A model generated the notes under the pieces. The model was not told the origin of the DNA. It ran no database searches and worked only from the letters and a program-made list of their open reading frames with translations. This document shows positions 22,930 through 31,374 of a DNA stretch of 44,080 nucleotides, one piece after another. Each line of letters starts with the position of its first letter. Within the stretch, counting starts at the first letter, position 1. Both the position numbers and the translations under genes were made by a program. Source of the DNA: an uncultured Akkermansia sp. (lineage in GTDB: Bacteria; Verrucomicrobiota; Verrucomicrobiia; Verrucomicrobiales; Akkermansiaceae); contig CANRET010000011.1 in the NCBI GenBank assembly GCA_947629715.1, positions 1 to 44,080 of the forward strand, in the 5' to 3' direction.

Positions 22930-24822
22930 ATGCAGAGCGCACCTACTCAGGCATACGACGTCCTGGTCATCGGCGGCGGTCACGCGGGCATAGAAGCGGC
23001 TCTGGCTGTGGCGCGTCTGGGAGGCAGGGTTGGACTCCTCACGCAGAATCTGGACACCATCGGCCAAATGAGTTGCAATCCCGCCATCGGCGGGTTGGCC
23101 AAAGGGCACATGGTGAACGAGATTGACGCTTTAGGCGGCGCAATGGGATTGAACACGGACGCCACTGCCCTGCAACTGCGCGTGTTGAATGCCTCCAAGG
23201 GTCCAAGCGTTCAGGCTCTGCGCGCTCAGTGCGACAAATCCGCGTACCGTGCGCGCATGAAGTGGCTCTTGGAACGCACCTCGGGACTGGAACTACTGCA
23301 GGGCGATGTGAGTGAAATCTGTGTGGAGAATGGGCGAGCGGTGGGTGCCGTCACCACTTGGGGACAGCGTTTTGCAGCGGGTAGCGTGGTGCTCTGCAGC
23401 GGCACATTCATGCGAGGGCTGCTGCATGTGGGCAAGCAGTGTCTGCCGGGAGGGAGGTTGGGCTGTGCGCCCAGCGGCATCTCTGCTTGTCTGGCCAAGT
23501 TGGGCTTTCCTCTTCTGCGTTTCAAAACCGGCACATCTCCGCGCGTGAAGGGGGCGAGTATTGATTTCAGCGGTCTGGAACTGCAGTATGGAGATGAACC
23601 CGCGCCGCTCTTCAGTCGTCGCTCACGTCGGGAGCTGATGCGTGAGTGTGAGCCTCATTGCACGCTTAACTTCTTTGGCGATCTTGACTTTGAGTTCCGT
23701 CAGCTTCCCTGCGCCATCACCTTCACCGATGAAAAAACGCACGACATCATTCGCCGTAATCTGGCGCGCAGCCCTCTTTTTTCCGGCATCATCCAGGGCG
23801 TGGGACCGCGCTACTGTCCCAGCATTGAGGACAAGGTGGTTCGCTTTGCGGACAAGGAGAGGCATCAAATTTTCGTAGAGCCGGAAGGGCGTAGCACCGA
23901 TGAATACTATTTGAATGGTCTTTCCACCAGTCTCCCGTTTGACGTGCAGGAAGACATCGTGCACAGCATCCCCGGGTTGGAGCACGCTCAAATCATTCGC
24001 CCCGGCTATGCCGTGGAGTACGACTTTGTGCCGCCCACCGAACTGCTGCCGACACTGGAGACTAAACGAGTGCACGGGTTGTACTTCGCCGGGCAAATCA
24101 ACGGTACGAGCGGTTATGAGGAAGCCGCCGGGCAGGGATTGCTTGCCGGAGCAAATGCGATGCTTGCTTTGCGAGGAGACGACCCCATCATCCTGCGGCG
24201 CGATGAGGCCTACTTGGGCGTGATGGTGGACGACCTGGTGACACGAGGGGTGGATGAGCCTTACCGCATGTTCACCAGTCGGGCGGAGATGCGTCTGCTG
24301 CTGCGCCGCGATAACGCCGACCTGCGTCTGTCCGCCCTGGCCGGATGCGTTGGTCTGATTGATGAAGCAACAGCCGCCGCTGCGCAAAAACGCGGAGAGG
24401 CTATAAACAGGGCAATCGATTTCTGCCGCACGGCCAAATGGCAGGGAGTGCCGCTGGAGCTGTGGCTGCGACGTCCCGAAAACAGCATCTCCGCCCTGCC
24501 AAAGAATTTTCTGCCCGATTCGGAAAACACGGAGCTGTGGGAGACCGTCGCCACGGAAATCATTTACGCCGGCCACATCGAACGCATGCGCGCAGCTGCT
24601 GAACGTCTCGCTAAACAGGAACATAAAAGAATACCTCCCGACTTGGACTATGCATCCATCACCGCTTTGAAGACGGAGGCTCGCCAACGACTGGAGCGCG
24701 TGCGCCCCGCCACTCTTGGACAAGCGGCGCGCATACCTGGCATCACCCCGGCGGATCTTGCCCTGCTGCTCGTGTGGTGCAAGCGTTTGGAGAGGGCGAC
24801 CCCGCGCGTCAGGGGGCGCTAA
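22930..24822 (+). CDS. mnmG: tRNA uridine-5-carboxymethylaminomethyl modification enzyme
   Basis: MnmG (GidA), 630 residues, the FAD-dependent partner of MnmE that modifies U34 of several tRNAs. The FAD motif [14 protein letters not shown] starts at about residue 11, followed by [20 protein letters not shown], the conserved CSGTFMRG and PGGRLG, the SIEDKVVRF segment, and [15 protein letters not shown] near the second FAD-binding region. The C-terminal helical MnmE/tRNA-binding domain ends [15 protein letters not shown]. The ATG at 22930 sits 5 bases after holA and gives the standard N-terminus; the longer open frame overlaps holA. Cytoplasmic housekeeping gene with no anomaly. Confidence 0.97.
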   Translation: MQSAPTQAYDVLVIGGGHAGIEAALAVARLGGRVGLLTQNLDTIGQMSCNPAIGGLAKGHMVNEIDALGGAMGLNTDATALQLRVLNASKGPSVQALRAQCDKSAYRARMKWLLERTSGLELLQGDVSEICVENGRAVGAVTTWGQRFAAGSVVLCSGTFMRGLLHVGKQCLPGGRLGCAPSGISACLAKLGFPLLRFKTGTSPRVKGASIDFSGLELQYGDEPAPLFSRRSRRELMRECEPHCTLNFFGDLDFEFRQLPCAITFTDEKTHDIIRRNLARSPLFSGIIQGVGPRYCPSIEDKVVRFADKERHQIFVEPEGRSTDEYYLNGLSTSLPFDVQEDIVHSIPGLEHAQIIRPGYAVEYDFVPPTELLPTLETKRVHGLYFAGQINGTSGYEEAAGQGLLAGANAMLALRGDDPIILRRDEAYLGVMVDDLVTRGVDEPYRMFTSRAEMRLLLRRDNADLRLSALAGCVGLIDEATAAAAQKRGEAINRAIDFCRTAKWQGVPLELWLRRPENSISALPKNFLPDSENTELWETVATEIIYAGHIERMRAAAERLAKQEHKRIPPDLDYASITALKTEARQRLERVRPATLGQAARIPGITPADLALLLVWCKRLERATPRVRGR

Positions 24823-24861
24823 TCGTAATTGAAATGGAGCGGACTCTACCGTGCATTTCGC

Positions 24862-24890
24862 TTGACAATGCAGAAGTCGTACTTTATATC
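24862..24890 (+). promoter_or_regulatory. Promoter upstream of the lipoprotein gene
   Basis: -35 TTGACA (24862-24867), 17-bp spacer, -10 TATATC (24885-24890). Transcription would start near 24897, leaving a leader with AGGGAG six bases before the ATG at 24916. It also rules out the upstream in-frame starts. Confidence 0.7.
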
Positions 24891-24915
24891 GGGCGTGAAG
24901 CGCAGGGAGCGCGAC

Positions 24916-25518
24916 ATGAATATGATACACTTTCAAAGACGTTTTGTTGCAGCGTTGGCTTGTGTGGCTGCGGGACTGGGACTCAGCTCCTGCCTGAGCC
25001 AAATCGTCGGACAGGCGGTGCGTCAACAAATCAAGGAGGCGGTCGGGACTGATCTGGCGGAGGTCAAGGACAAGCAATTCCGGCAGATGAATTCGAGGGC
25101 TTACACGGAGTTCATGCAAAAGGTGGAGCAGGCCTCCTCGGCCAAAATATGGGTGCGCAAGGGATTGCGCCACGGCGTGACAAAAGACTTTGCACTCACG
25201 CAGGAAGAGTTTGTCCGTCTCAAACAGATCCTCCAACGTACCGGCGCTGTGCCGCAAGCCAGACAAAAGCTGTTGCCCATGTCCGTTTCCCGATCGTACA
25301 ACAAGCGTTTGGTCCTTTTTGACGCCTCCGGACGGCAATTGTACTCCGTGGCTTACGGCAACAAATGGATGAAAGAATCACAGATGAAAACGCTTTCAGT
25401 GGATCGAACGGCCGGATTGTTTGACGCTGATTGGTATTTGCCTGACGCGGATTACGACGTTTTCTTTGCTCTTCCGAGCTTGCAGGCCGCCGAGAGTTGG
25501 GCGGGCTCAGCGAGGTAA
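24916..25518 (+). CDS. Putative lipoprotein
   Basis: A 200-residue protein with an N-terminal lipoprotein signal: basic MNMIHFQRRF, hydrophobic core, and lipobox L23-S-S-C26. It is therefore predicted to be lipid-anchored in the periplasm. The mature part begins with an amphipathic stretch IVGQAVRQQIKEAVGTDLAE, then a mixed alpha/beta region with MSVSRSYNKRLVLFDASG and LYSVAYGNKWM. No known domain is recognised. The start is set by AGGGAG six bases upstream and by the promoter at 24862. It is followed by a small exported protein with its own promoter. Confidence 0.7.
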   Translation: MNMIHFQRRFVAALACVAAGLGLSSCLSQIVGQAVRQQIKEAVGTDLAEVKDKQFRQMNSRAYTEFMQKVEQASSAKIWVRKGLRHGVTKDFALTQEEFVRLKQILQRTGAVPQARQKLLPMSVSRSYNKRLVLFDASGRQLYSVAYGNKWMKESQMKTLSVDRTAGLFDADWYLPDADYDVFFALPSLQAAESWAGSAR

Positions 25519-25554
25519 AGTCGCTCCGGCCTTGACCCGCAACTCGCAAATGTC

Positions 25555-25583
25555 TTGCCATGCAGAGAGAGACGGGGTAAAAT
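25555..25583 (+). promoter_or_regulatory. Promoter of the small exported protein gene
   Basis: -35 TTGCCA (25555-25560), 17-bp spacer, -10 TAAAAT (25578-25583). The -10 box ends seven bases before the ATG at 25591, so the mRNA is probably leaderless. Confidence 0.55.
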
Positions 25584-25590
25584 GCAGGAC

Positions 25591-26115
25591 ATGATGAAAA
25601 GATGCATCACCATGGCGGTGTGCGCGCTGATGGCGTGGATGTCGGGAGAGGTCGCCGGACAAAGTCCGGATCTGGCGAACGAAAGCAGGGATTTGGCGCG
25701 TGTGGTACGGCATCCGGACGGGTCGAAGTCGGTGTACAAGCGGCAGCGCGGAAGCAAGGGAATGCGCTGCGCCTCCTACACGGCCAGTGGGAAATTGGCG
25801 GCAATCAACGATTATCACGAGGGAAAGTACGGCCAGCTGGTGGGCTGCAACATTTACAATCACGAGCGCACTCTCATCTACAAGGTGGCGTACGGGTACG
25901 ACAGCTCTGCCCGGCTGATTGAAGAACGCATGTTCTCGCACCCGCAGGGTAAGTTGGTGCAGCGCGTGATTTACAAGTATATGGCGGATGGCAGTCGCTC
26001 CAAACCCATCATTGTGTCACTCGATCCCTCTCGCAGTGGGAGTGTTTCCCCCACCATGCGGGATGATGTGAGCCGCATCCATCGTGAATTGGGTGGTGCG
26101 CCAAGGCGCCGCTGA
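25591..26115 (+). CDS. Hypothetical exported protein
   Basis: A 174-residue protein with a typical signal peptide (MMKRCITMAVCALMAWMSGE, cleavage likely near VAG-Q24). The mature part has repeated beta-hairpin-like units (HPDGSKSVYKR, TASGKLAAINDYHEGK, GYDSSARLIEERMF, HPQGKLVQRVIYKY), reminiscent of YwqK/MORN-like repeat proteins; this is a resemblance, not an assignment. Earlier in-frame ATGs at 25555-25582 fall inside the promoter, so ATG 25591 (or 25594) is used. It probably acts in the periplasm or at the cell surface. Confidence 0.65.
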   Translation: MMKRCITMAVCALMAWMSGEVAGQSPDLANESRDLARVVRHPDGSKSVYKRQRGSKGMRCASYTASGKLAAINDYHEGKYGQLVGCNIYNHERTLIYKVAYGYDSSARLIEERMFSHPQGKLVQRVIYKYMADGSRSKPIIVSLDPSRSGSVSPTMRDDVSRIHRELGGAPRRR

Positions 26116-26127
26116 GCAATTTTTACT

Positions 26128-26850
26128 ATGACAGATCGACGAACATTTATGACGAAGTTAGGATTGGCAGGTGGAGCGCTGGCGGCGTCAGCCGTGGCGG
26201 GGGAGACGTCCGCTCCTGAAGCGCGGACAGACTCCGGTCTGCGTGTGCTGCTTGTCAATGGAAGTCCGCACATGGAAGGATGCACCCGCACGGCGCTCAA
26301 TCTGGTGGCCGAAGAATTGCGAGCCGCCGGCGTGGAGCCTGAAATCTTTTACTTGGGAACCGCGCCTGTGCAGGATTGCATGGCTTGCGGCAGTTGCAAA
26401 AAAAGTCCCGGCCGCTGCATTTGGGACAAAGATTGTGTGAACGAGCTGATCGCCAGGGCGCGAAAGGCGCAGGGCTTTGTGTTCGGCTCACCCGTGTACT
26501 ACGGTCACCCCAGCGGACGCCTGCTGAGCGCTATGGACCGGGCGTTTTACGCGGGAGGCGATGCCTTTGCGGGCAAGCCGGCTGCCGCTGTGGCATCCAG
26601 TCGTCGTGCGGGCTCGTTGGCTACGTTGGATGCCATTCAAAAGCATTTCACGATATCGCAGATGCCTGTGGTGTCCTCTTTTTACTGGAATGAGGTGCAC
26701 GGCTTCAGTCCGGAGGATGTGATGGCGGATGAGGAGGGCGTGAGCATCATGCGGCAATTGGGGCGCAACATGGCGCGCGCTGTGAAGGCGTACGCGGCTG
26801 TGCCGGCTCCGGAACCGGCGGAACGCAAATTCACCCACTTTATCCGTTGA
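26128..26850 (+). CDS. Tat-exported flavodoxin-like NAD(P)H-dependent oxidoreductase
   Basis: A 240-residue flavodoxin-fold protein of the NADPH-dependent FMN reductase/iron-sulfur flavoprotein group. The N-terminus has a twin-arginine signal (DRRTFMTKLGLAGGALAASA). The FMN phosphate loop is VNGSPHMEGCTRTAL (about 46-60), and FGSPVYYGHPSGRL follows. Between them is a cysteine-rich stretch C-MA-C-GS-C-x6-C-x5-C typical of flavoproteins with an Fe-S cluster. Tat export means folding and cofactor insertion in the cytoplasm and action in the periplasm. It overlaps the next ORF by four bases. Confidence 0.82.
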   Translation: MTDRRTFMTKLGLAGGALAASAVAGETSAPEARTDSGLRVLLVNGSPHMEGCTRTALNLVAEELRAAGVEPEIFYLGTAPVQDCMACGSCKKSPGRCIWDKDCVNELIARARKAQGFVFGSPVYYGHPSGRLLSAMDRAFYAGGDAFAGKPAAAVASSRRAGSLATLDAIQKHFTISQMPVVSSFYWNEVHGFSPEDVMADEEGVSIMRQLGRNMARAVKAYAAVPAPEPAERKFTHFIR

Positions 26851-27155
26851 TCGCCGTGGAAACCTTCAGCTGGCAAACACGTACCGAAGAAGGAGAACAA
26901 GTGGTTTACGAGGCTTCCTGCTTCGGTGGCTGGTGGCAGCTGACTTGCACACCGAAGCTGCCGCGCTCGCAACGGGGTGAGGCGGAGTCGCGTCCGGCGG
27001 AGTTTACCACGGAAATATGGCAGGAACTGCTGGAGTTGCTCAAGCGCAAATACAGCCGACGCCGCGTGGCGTGGAAACTCGTCCGGCAGGTGCAGGATAT
27101 TTTGGCCGGCAAGGCTACGAACGAATGTCGAGACCGTCGAAGTCATGAACGATGA
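26847..27155 (+). CDS. Small conserved-looking hypothetical protein
   Basis: About 100 residues starting from TTG at 26847 (overlapping the preceding stop as TTGA) or GTG at 26856. It has a compact beta-rich N-terminal half rich in Trp (YEASCFGGWWQLTC) and a basic helical C-terminal half (IWQELLELLKRKYSRRRVAW). Its end overlaps the mazG start by 11 bases, which argues that it is translated within the operon. No family recognised and no signal peptide. Confidence 0.55.
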   Translation: MIAVETFSWQTRTEEGEQVVYEASCFGGWWQLTCTPKLPRSQRGEAESRPAEFTTEIWQELLELLKRKYSRRRVAWKLVRQVQDILAGKATNECRDRRSHER

Positions 27156-27990
27156 TGAAATGATCCACTGTACGGAGTCGGCGCGCCAGATAGAGCGCGC
27201 CATTGCCATCATGCACCGTTTGCGCGCACCCGGGGGATGTCCCTGGGATGCAGAGCAATCGCACGAGAGTCTCATCCCGAACCTCATTGAAGAGTGTTAC
27301 GAGTGCATTGATGCCATTCGCGAAAAAGACGCGGCCCACCTGCGTGAAGAGCTGGGCGACGTGTTGCTGCAAGTTCTTTTCCACTCCGAGTTGGCGGAGG
27401 AAAATGCAGAAGAGAATTTTGACGTGGAGGATGTGGCTCGTGGACTGTGCGATAAACTGGTGCGACGTCATCCGCATGTGTTCGGGAGCGCCACGGCTCG
27501 GGATGCGAATGCCGTGCTCACCCGCTGGGATCAGATTAAGCGGCAGGAGAGCCATAGCGAGCGCAAGCCGTACCTGCACAACTGCGGCAAGGGGTTGCCC
27601 GAATTACTCCGCGCGGCGAAACTCACGTCCAAGGCTGCCAAAGTCGGCTTTGATTGGGAAAGCCATTCCGGCGTGATCGATAAAGTACGCGAGGAGTTGG
27701 CGGAAGCAAGCGATACTTTATCCCTCCCGGATGACGATCCGCGCGTGGCCGAGGAACTGGGCGATCTGCTCTTTACCGTGGTGAATTTGTGTCGGAGGCG
27801 CAAGGTGAACCCGGAGGAAGCCCTGCACATAGCCAATCAAAAATTCCTGCGTCGTTTCAATGCCATGGAACAGGCGCTTTCTGACGCCGACGTTACCTTG
27901 CAGCAGGCCGATGCCGATCAATTTGATCGCGCATGGAATGAGGTGAAGGTGCAGGAACGAGCCAACAGAACAATAGAGCAAAAGTCATGA
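27145..27990 (+). CDS. mazG: Nucleoside triphosphate pyrophosphohydrolase
   Basis: MazG hydrolyses NTPs, including aberrant or damaged ones, to NMP and pyrophosphate. From the ATG at 27145 it has 281 residues with the usual tandem helical MazG domains. The first has GGCPWDAEQSHESL (30-43) and metal ligands EExxE at 49-53 and EELGD at 68-72; the second has EELAEASD and EELGDLLFTVVNL. The open frame to 26977 lies inside the upstream gene. Its stop overlaps the next lipoprotein gene by ATGA. Cytoplasmic. Confidence 0.93.
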   Translation: MNDDEMIHCTESARQIERAIAIMHRLRAPGGCPWDAEQSHESLIPNLIEECYECIDAIREKDAAHLREELGDVLLQVLFHSELAEENAEENFDVEDVARGLCDKLVRRHPHVFGSATARDANAVLTRWDQIKRQESHSERKPYLHNCGKGLPELLRAAKLTSKAAKVGFDWESHSGVIDKVREELAEASDTLSLPDDDPRVAEELGDLLFTVVNLCRRRKVNPEEALHIANQKFLRRFNAMEQALSDADVTLQQADADQFDRAWNEVKVQERANRTIEQKS

Positions 27991-28937
27991 TCAAGATCCG
28001 CCAGGTCCTGATGACGCTTGGCCTTCTGTCGCTGGCTGCCTGTGTTACTCGCAGGGAAGAAGAAAAACCGGTCAAGACGAACGAGGCGACTGCCGCAGAC
28101 GTGGCGGGCAGTCTGGGAAATCCCCTGCTTGCCAACAAAGGAGATATCAACGCGGTGAATGTCAGCGTATCCTCGGAAGAAGAACTCAAAAAAATTGACA
28201 ATGGGTCGGATGACGAGCTGGTGTGGACTAATCCGGACGATCCGGACGCAGAGATACCCGGGTTGACGGCAATATTTGAGAATAAAAAGCTCGGGCATGG
28301 TTGGCAGATTGATTTTGGGCGCGCGATTCAGCTGGCTCGGCATCAGGAACTGCCCCTCATCGTCTGGTTTCACGATTCGCTCATATCCCCCAAGAGCGGA
28401 CAGCTCGGCAAAGAATATCTGGAGACAAAGCAGTTTGAAGACTGGGCGGCGACGCGAGCGGTCTGCGTGCGTTTGGATTCCGGGGCCTCGTTGAGTGACT
28501 CTTTGGCGGATACCGCCAAGTACAAAGCAGACAGCATCAATGCCCTGCAAAGACGCTACGGATTGAGAAAAAAGCCTGCTTTCGCCGTGATCACGCCGAA
28601 TGGGAAAATAGTGGCTCGCATCGACGGATTCGATGGATTTCTCTCCGGCTTTGTTCAGGAGCTCGAAGACGGTGTGGCGTTGGCGCAAAAAAAGTATGAT
28701 GAGCACAAGAGCGAGTTGATAAAGCTTGGCTACCGGGATTGGAGATCGGCGCGCGGGAATCAACGCGTGTTCGCCAAGTTCATGCGCGTGGATCCGAAGC
28801 GAGAAGTGGTGTACCTGCGCGAAAGAGGCGGTCGCATTACCTGCACCAGGATTTCCCGCTTCTGCAAAGAAGATGCCGATTACCTGCGCTCTTTCCTCCC
28901 TCAAAAACCGCCGGCCGATGAGCCGGACGCCCTATGA
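27987..28937 (+). CDS. Lipoprotein with thioredoxin-like domain and SHD1-like C-terminus
   Basis: A 316-residue lipoprotein: signal MIKIRQVLMTLGLLSLAAC with lipobox L16-A-A-C19. After an acidic linker, residues about 105-230 resemble a thioredoxin fold (IDFGRAIQLARHQELPLIVW, RYGLRKKPAFAVITPNGKIV with a cis-Pro-type turn), but the CxxC active site is absent (HDSLISPKSG). The last 60 residues (YRDWRSARGNQRVFAKFMRV, VVYLRERGGRITC, FCKEDADYLRSF) match the layout of the SLA1-homology (SHD1) domain often found on PVC-phylum envelope proteins. Probably a non-redox periplasmic binding protein. Coupled by ATGA on both sides. Confidence 0.7.
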   Translation: MIKIRQVLMTLGLLSLAACVTRREEEKPVKTNEATAADVAGSLGNPLLANKGDINAVNVSVSSEEELKKIDNGSDDELVWTNPDDPDAEIPGLTAIFENKKLGHGWQIDFGRAIQLARHQELPLIVWFHDSLISPKSGQLGKEYLETKQFEDWAATRAVCVRLDSGASLSDSLADTAKYKADSINALQRRYGLRKKPAFAVITPNGKIVARIDGFDGFLSGFVQELEDGVALAQKKYDEHKSELIKLGYRDWRSARGNQRVFAKFMRVDPKREVVYLRERGGRITCTRISRFCKEDADYLRSFLPQKPPADEPDAL

Positions 28938-29554
28938 GCAAATCCGACATCACCAAGGCACGCATTATGCGCGCCGCCATCCGGGAGTTCACCGTCCGAA
29001 GCTTTTGCGGAGTTGCGTTGCGTGACGTTGCACGTGCTGCCGACGTGACCATGGGCGCCATTTCCTACCATTTCGGCAATAAGACGGATTTGTACCGCGA
29101 CACGCTCGCCTGTGTTTCCGTTCCTTACAATGCCGCATGTCGCGCTGCCCTGCAGGAAGCTTTGCCCGCCGGTGATCCCGTGCGCATCGTGGATGCCTGG
29201 CTGGCGGCTCCCCTAACTCACTGGCGGGATGATTCAGTGGCTACCGGGGAGGAGACTCTGCGCTTCCTGAATAAGATGGGGTACGAATCCCCGGAGCTTA
29301 CTCGAGACGTGTACGAATCGCACTATGCGTACGCTATCGCCGAGTGGACAGATGCTTTGGCGTCTTATTTTCCGGGGATGCGCAGGGATGATTGGCTGTG
29401 GTGCTTCACTTGCTTGCGCGGCATGTACTTCAACATCATCGCGCACGATGACTTTACGCTGTGGACGCTTCCCCGCATTCGCGATAAGCGTGCCGCACTC
29501 TCCCGGCTGGCTTCGGATGCCGTGACTTTGCTGCGCACCTATATGCCGTGCTGA
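28934..29554 (+). CDS. TetR/AcrR family transcriptional regulator
   Basis: A 206-residue one-component repressor. The N-terminal helix-turn-helix covers about 8-57 (ARIMRAAIREF, VALRDVARAADVTMGAISYHFGNKTDLYRD), the classical TetR layout. The C-terminal ligand-binding domain is Trp- and Tyr-rich (WLWCFTCLRGMYFN). It is coupled by ATGA to the lipoprotein gene, so it may control this operon or the next one; no matching operator was identified. About 135 bases with weak promoter-like elements separate it from the phosphorylase-like gene. Confidence 0.85.
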   Translation: MSKSDITKARIMRAAIREFTVRSFCGVALRDVARAADVTMGAISYHFGNKTDLYRDTLACVSVPYNAACRAALQEALPAGDPVRIVDAWLAAPLTHWRDDSVATGEETLRFLNKMGYESPELTRDVYESHYAYAIAEWTDALASYFPGMRRDDWLWCFTCLRGMYFNIIAHDDFTLWTLPRIRDKRAALSRLASDAVTLLRTYMPC

Positions 29555-29690
29555 TGTGGAGCGCCGAACCCTGATTTGCATTTTTCATGGTTCATGCGGC
29601 TGATTTTTCTTTTCTTACGGGGCCGATTGGTGTAGAATGACGCGCCCCCCTTTTCATAACGGAAACGGGAGGATACGAAACGAGACGACC

Positions 29691-31367
29691 ATGAGTACAC
29701 AATCCTTTTTGCCCGCGCAGTACGCGCATCCCTACGAGATCGACTCCAAGTACAGTAAGTCCGTGGCTTACTTCTGCATGGAGTATGCCATTGACAACGT
29801 GTTCAAGATTTATTCGGGGGGCTTGGGGTATTTGGCGGGGTCGCATATGCGCTCTGCCGGGGCGCTTCGCCAAAATCTGGTAGGCGTCGGCATCCTTTGG
29901 TCGTATGGATACTACAACCAGATTCGCGCAGAAGACGGTTCCATGGCAGTGCAGTACCGTCGGCGTGATTACACCTTCCTGGAGGATCACAACATTAAGT
30001 TCCTCATTCGCGTGTGCGACGCTCCCGTGTGGGTGAAGGCATACTTCCTGCGTTCGGAAACATTTGGAACCGCCCCCATGTTCTTCCTGACAACGGACCT
30101 GCCGGAAAATGACGCTATGAGCCGTTCCATCACTCAGCGTCTCTACGATTCCAACCCCATGACGCGCATCTCGCAGTACATCGTGCTCGGTCAGGGTGGC
30201 GCCCGCCTCTTCGAGGAACTCGGCGTGGAACCCGAGATCTACCACATGAATGAGGCGCACGCTATCGGCGCTGCTTTCAATATGCTCGCCCACAACGGAG
30301 GCAATGTGGAGGAAGTGCGCAAGCGCTTTGTCTTCACTACTCATACCCCGGAGGAAGCCGGTAACGAGAAGATGGACATCAATTTGATGGCCAACTTTTC
30401 TTTCTTTGACGGCCTCTCTCTCGACCAAGTGCGCTCGATACTCAAACTTGATCCGGGCGAGCAGACTTTCAACTACACGCTGGCCGCGTTGCGTCTTTCG
30501 CATATCGCCAACGGGGTGTCGGCCCTGCACGGCGAAGTTTCGCGTCAGATGTGGCAGGGATACTCGGACATTTGCCCCATCACGCATGTGACTAATGCTC
30601 AGAATAGCTCCTACTGGCAAGACCCTGAGCTGGCGGAGGCTTTCTGCGAGGGGGATAAAAAGGCTTTCCGCGCTCGCAAACGCGCCCTGAAAAAGGATCT
30701 CTTCCGCGTGGTGGGTGAGCAGACCGGACACCTCTTCGACCAAGATACGCTCACTATTGTGTGGGCTCGTCGCTTTGCCGCATACAAGCGCCCGGCTCTC
30801 ATCACGGAAAATCCGGTCATGTTTGAGCGCATGCTGCAGCGTACGAATCGTCCGGTACAGATGATTTGGGCGGGCAAGCCGTATCCCACTGATTTCGCGG
30901 CGGTGGATATTTTCAACAAGCTCAATGAACTGAGCAACAAATATCCACGTTGTGCCGTACTCACCGGCTACGAGCTGGAACTTTCTCGCTTGCTCAAGAA
31001 CGGGTCGGATATTTGGCTGAACAACCCCGTGGTCACCCGCGAGGCTTCCGGCACTTCCGGCATGTCGGCCACCATGAACGGTTCCATCACGATTTCTACG
31101 AATGACGGTTGGGTGCGCGAGTTTGCCCGCGATGGAGAAAACTGCTTCATTATCCCGGAAGCCAAAACGGGGCTGCCGGTTGAAGCGCGCGACCGTTCCG
31201 ACCGTGACAACTTCTACAACTTGCTGGAATCCAAAGTGCTGCCGCTCTATTACGACAACCCTGACGCTTGGACCGACTTGGTATTCACCGCGATGCGCGA
31301 TATTATCCCGGCCTTTGAGTCCGATCGCATGGCGGATGAGTATTACGTGAAGATGTACAACGCCTGA
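29691..31367 (+). CDS. GT35 alpha-glucan phosphorylase-like protein lacking the PLP lysine
   Basis: A 558-residue member of the short alpha-glucan phosphorylase family (GT35). Family landmarks are AYFCMEYAIDNVFKIYSGGL (26-45), GYLAGSH (46-52), YHMNEAHA, TTHTPEEAGNEKM and VWARRFAAYKRP. In the C-terminal PLP site the family consensus EASGTSGxK reads E451-ASGTSGM-S459: the lysine that binds PLP in true phosphorylases is serine, confirmed by codon TCG at 31065. YLAGDH of relatives is also YLAGSH. The protein may therefore not be a PLP-dependent phosphorylase; a synthase-like or glycan-binding role is possible. The ATG at 29691 gives the family N-terminus; 29637 overlaps a TAGAAT box. Confidence 0.85.
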   Translation: MSTQSFLPAQYAHPYEIDSKYSKSVAYFCMEYAIDNVFKIYSGGLGYLAGSHMRSAGALRQNLVGVGILWSYGYYNQIRAEDGSMAVQYRRRDYTFLEDHNIKFLIRVCDAPVWVKAYFLRSETFGTAPMFFLTTDLPENDAMSRSITQRLYDSNPMTRISQYIVLGQGGARLFEELGVEPEIYHMNEAHAIGAAFNMLAHNGGNVEEVRKRFVFTTHTPEEAGNEKMDINLMANFSFFDGLSLDQVRSILKLDPGEQTFNYTLAALRLSHIANGVSALHGEVSRQMWQGYSDICPITHVTNAQNSSYWQDPELAEAFCEGDKKAFRARKRALKKDLFRVVGEQTGHLFDQDTLTIVWARRFAAYKRPALITENPVMFERMLQRTNRPVQMIWAGKPYPTDFAAVDIFNKLNELSNKYPRCAVLTGYELELSRLLKNGSDIWLNNPVVTREASGTSGMSATMNGSITISTNDGWVREFARDGENCFIIPEAKTGLPVEARDRSDRDNFYNLLESKVLPLYYDNPDAWTDLVFTAMRDIIPAFESDRMADEYYVKMYNA

Positions 31368-31374
31368 GCACGCC

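Noticed and set aside
21641..22942. 433-codon open frame on the minus strand
   Set aside because: Antisense to holA, whose motifs, promoter and spacing to mnmG are convincing.
23623..25338. 571-codon open frame on the minus strand
   Set aside because: Antisense to mnmG and the lipoprotein gene, both certain or well supported; the translation is His/Gln/Arg-rich and without family motifs.
27918..28904. 328-codon open frame on the minus strand
   Set aside because: Antisense to the SHD1-type lipoprotein, which has a clear lipobox and operon coupling.
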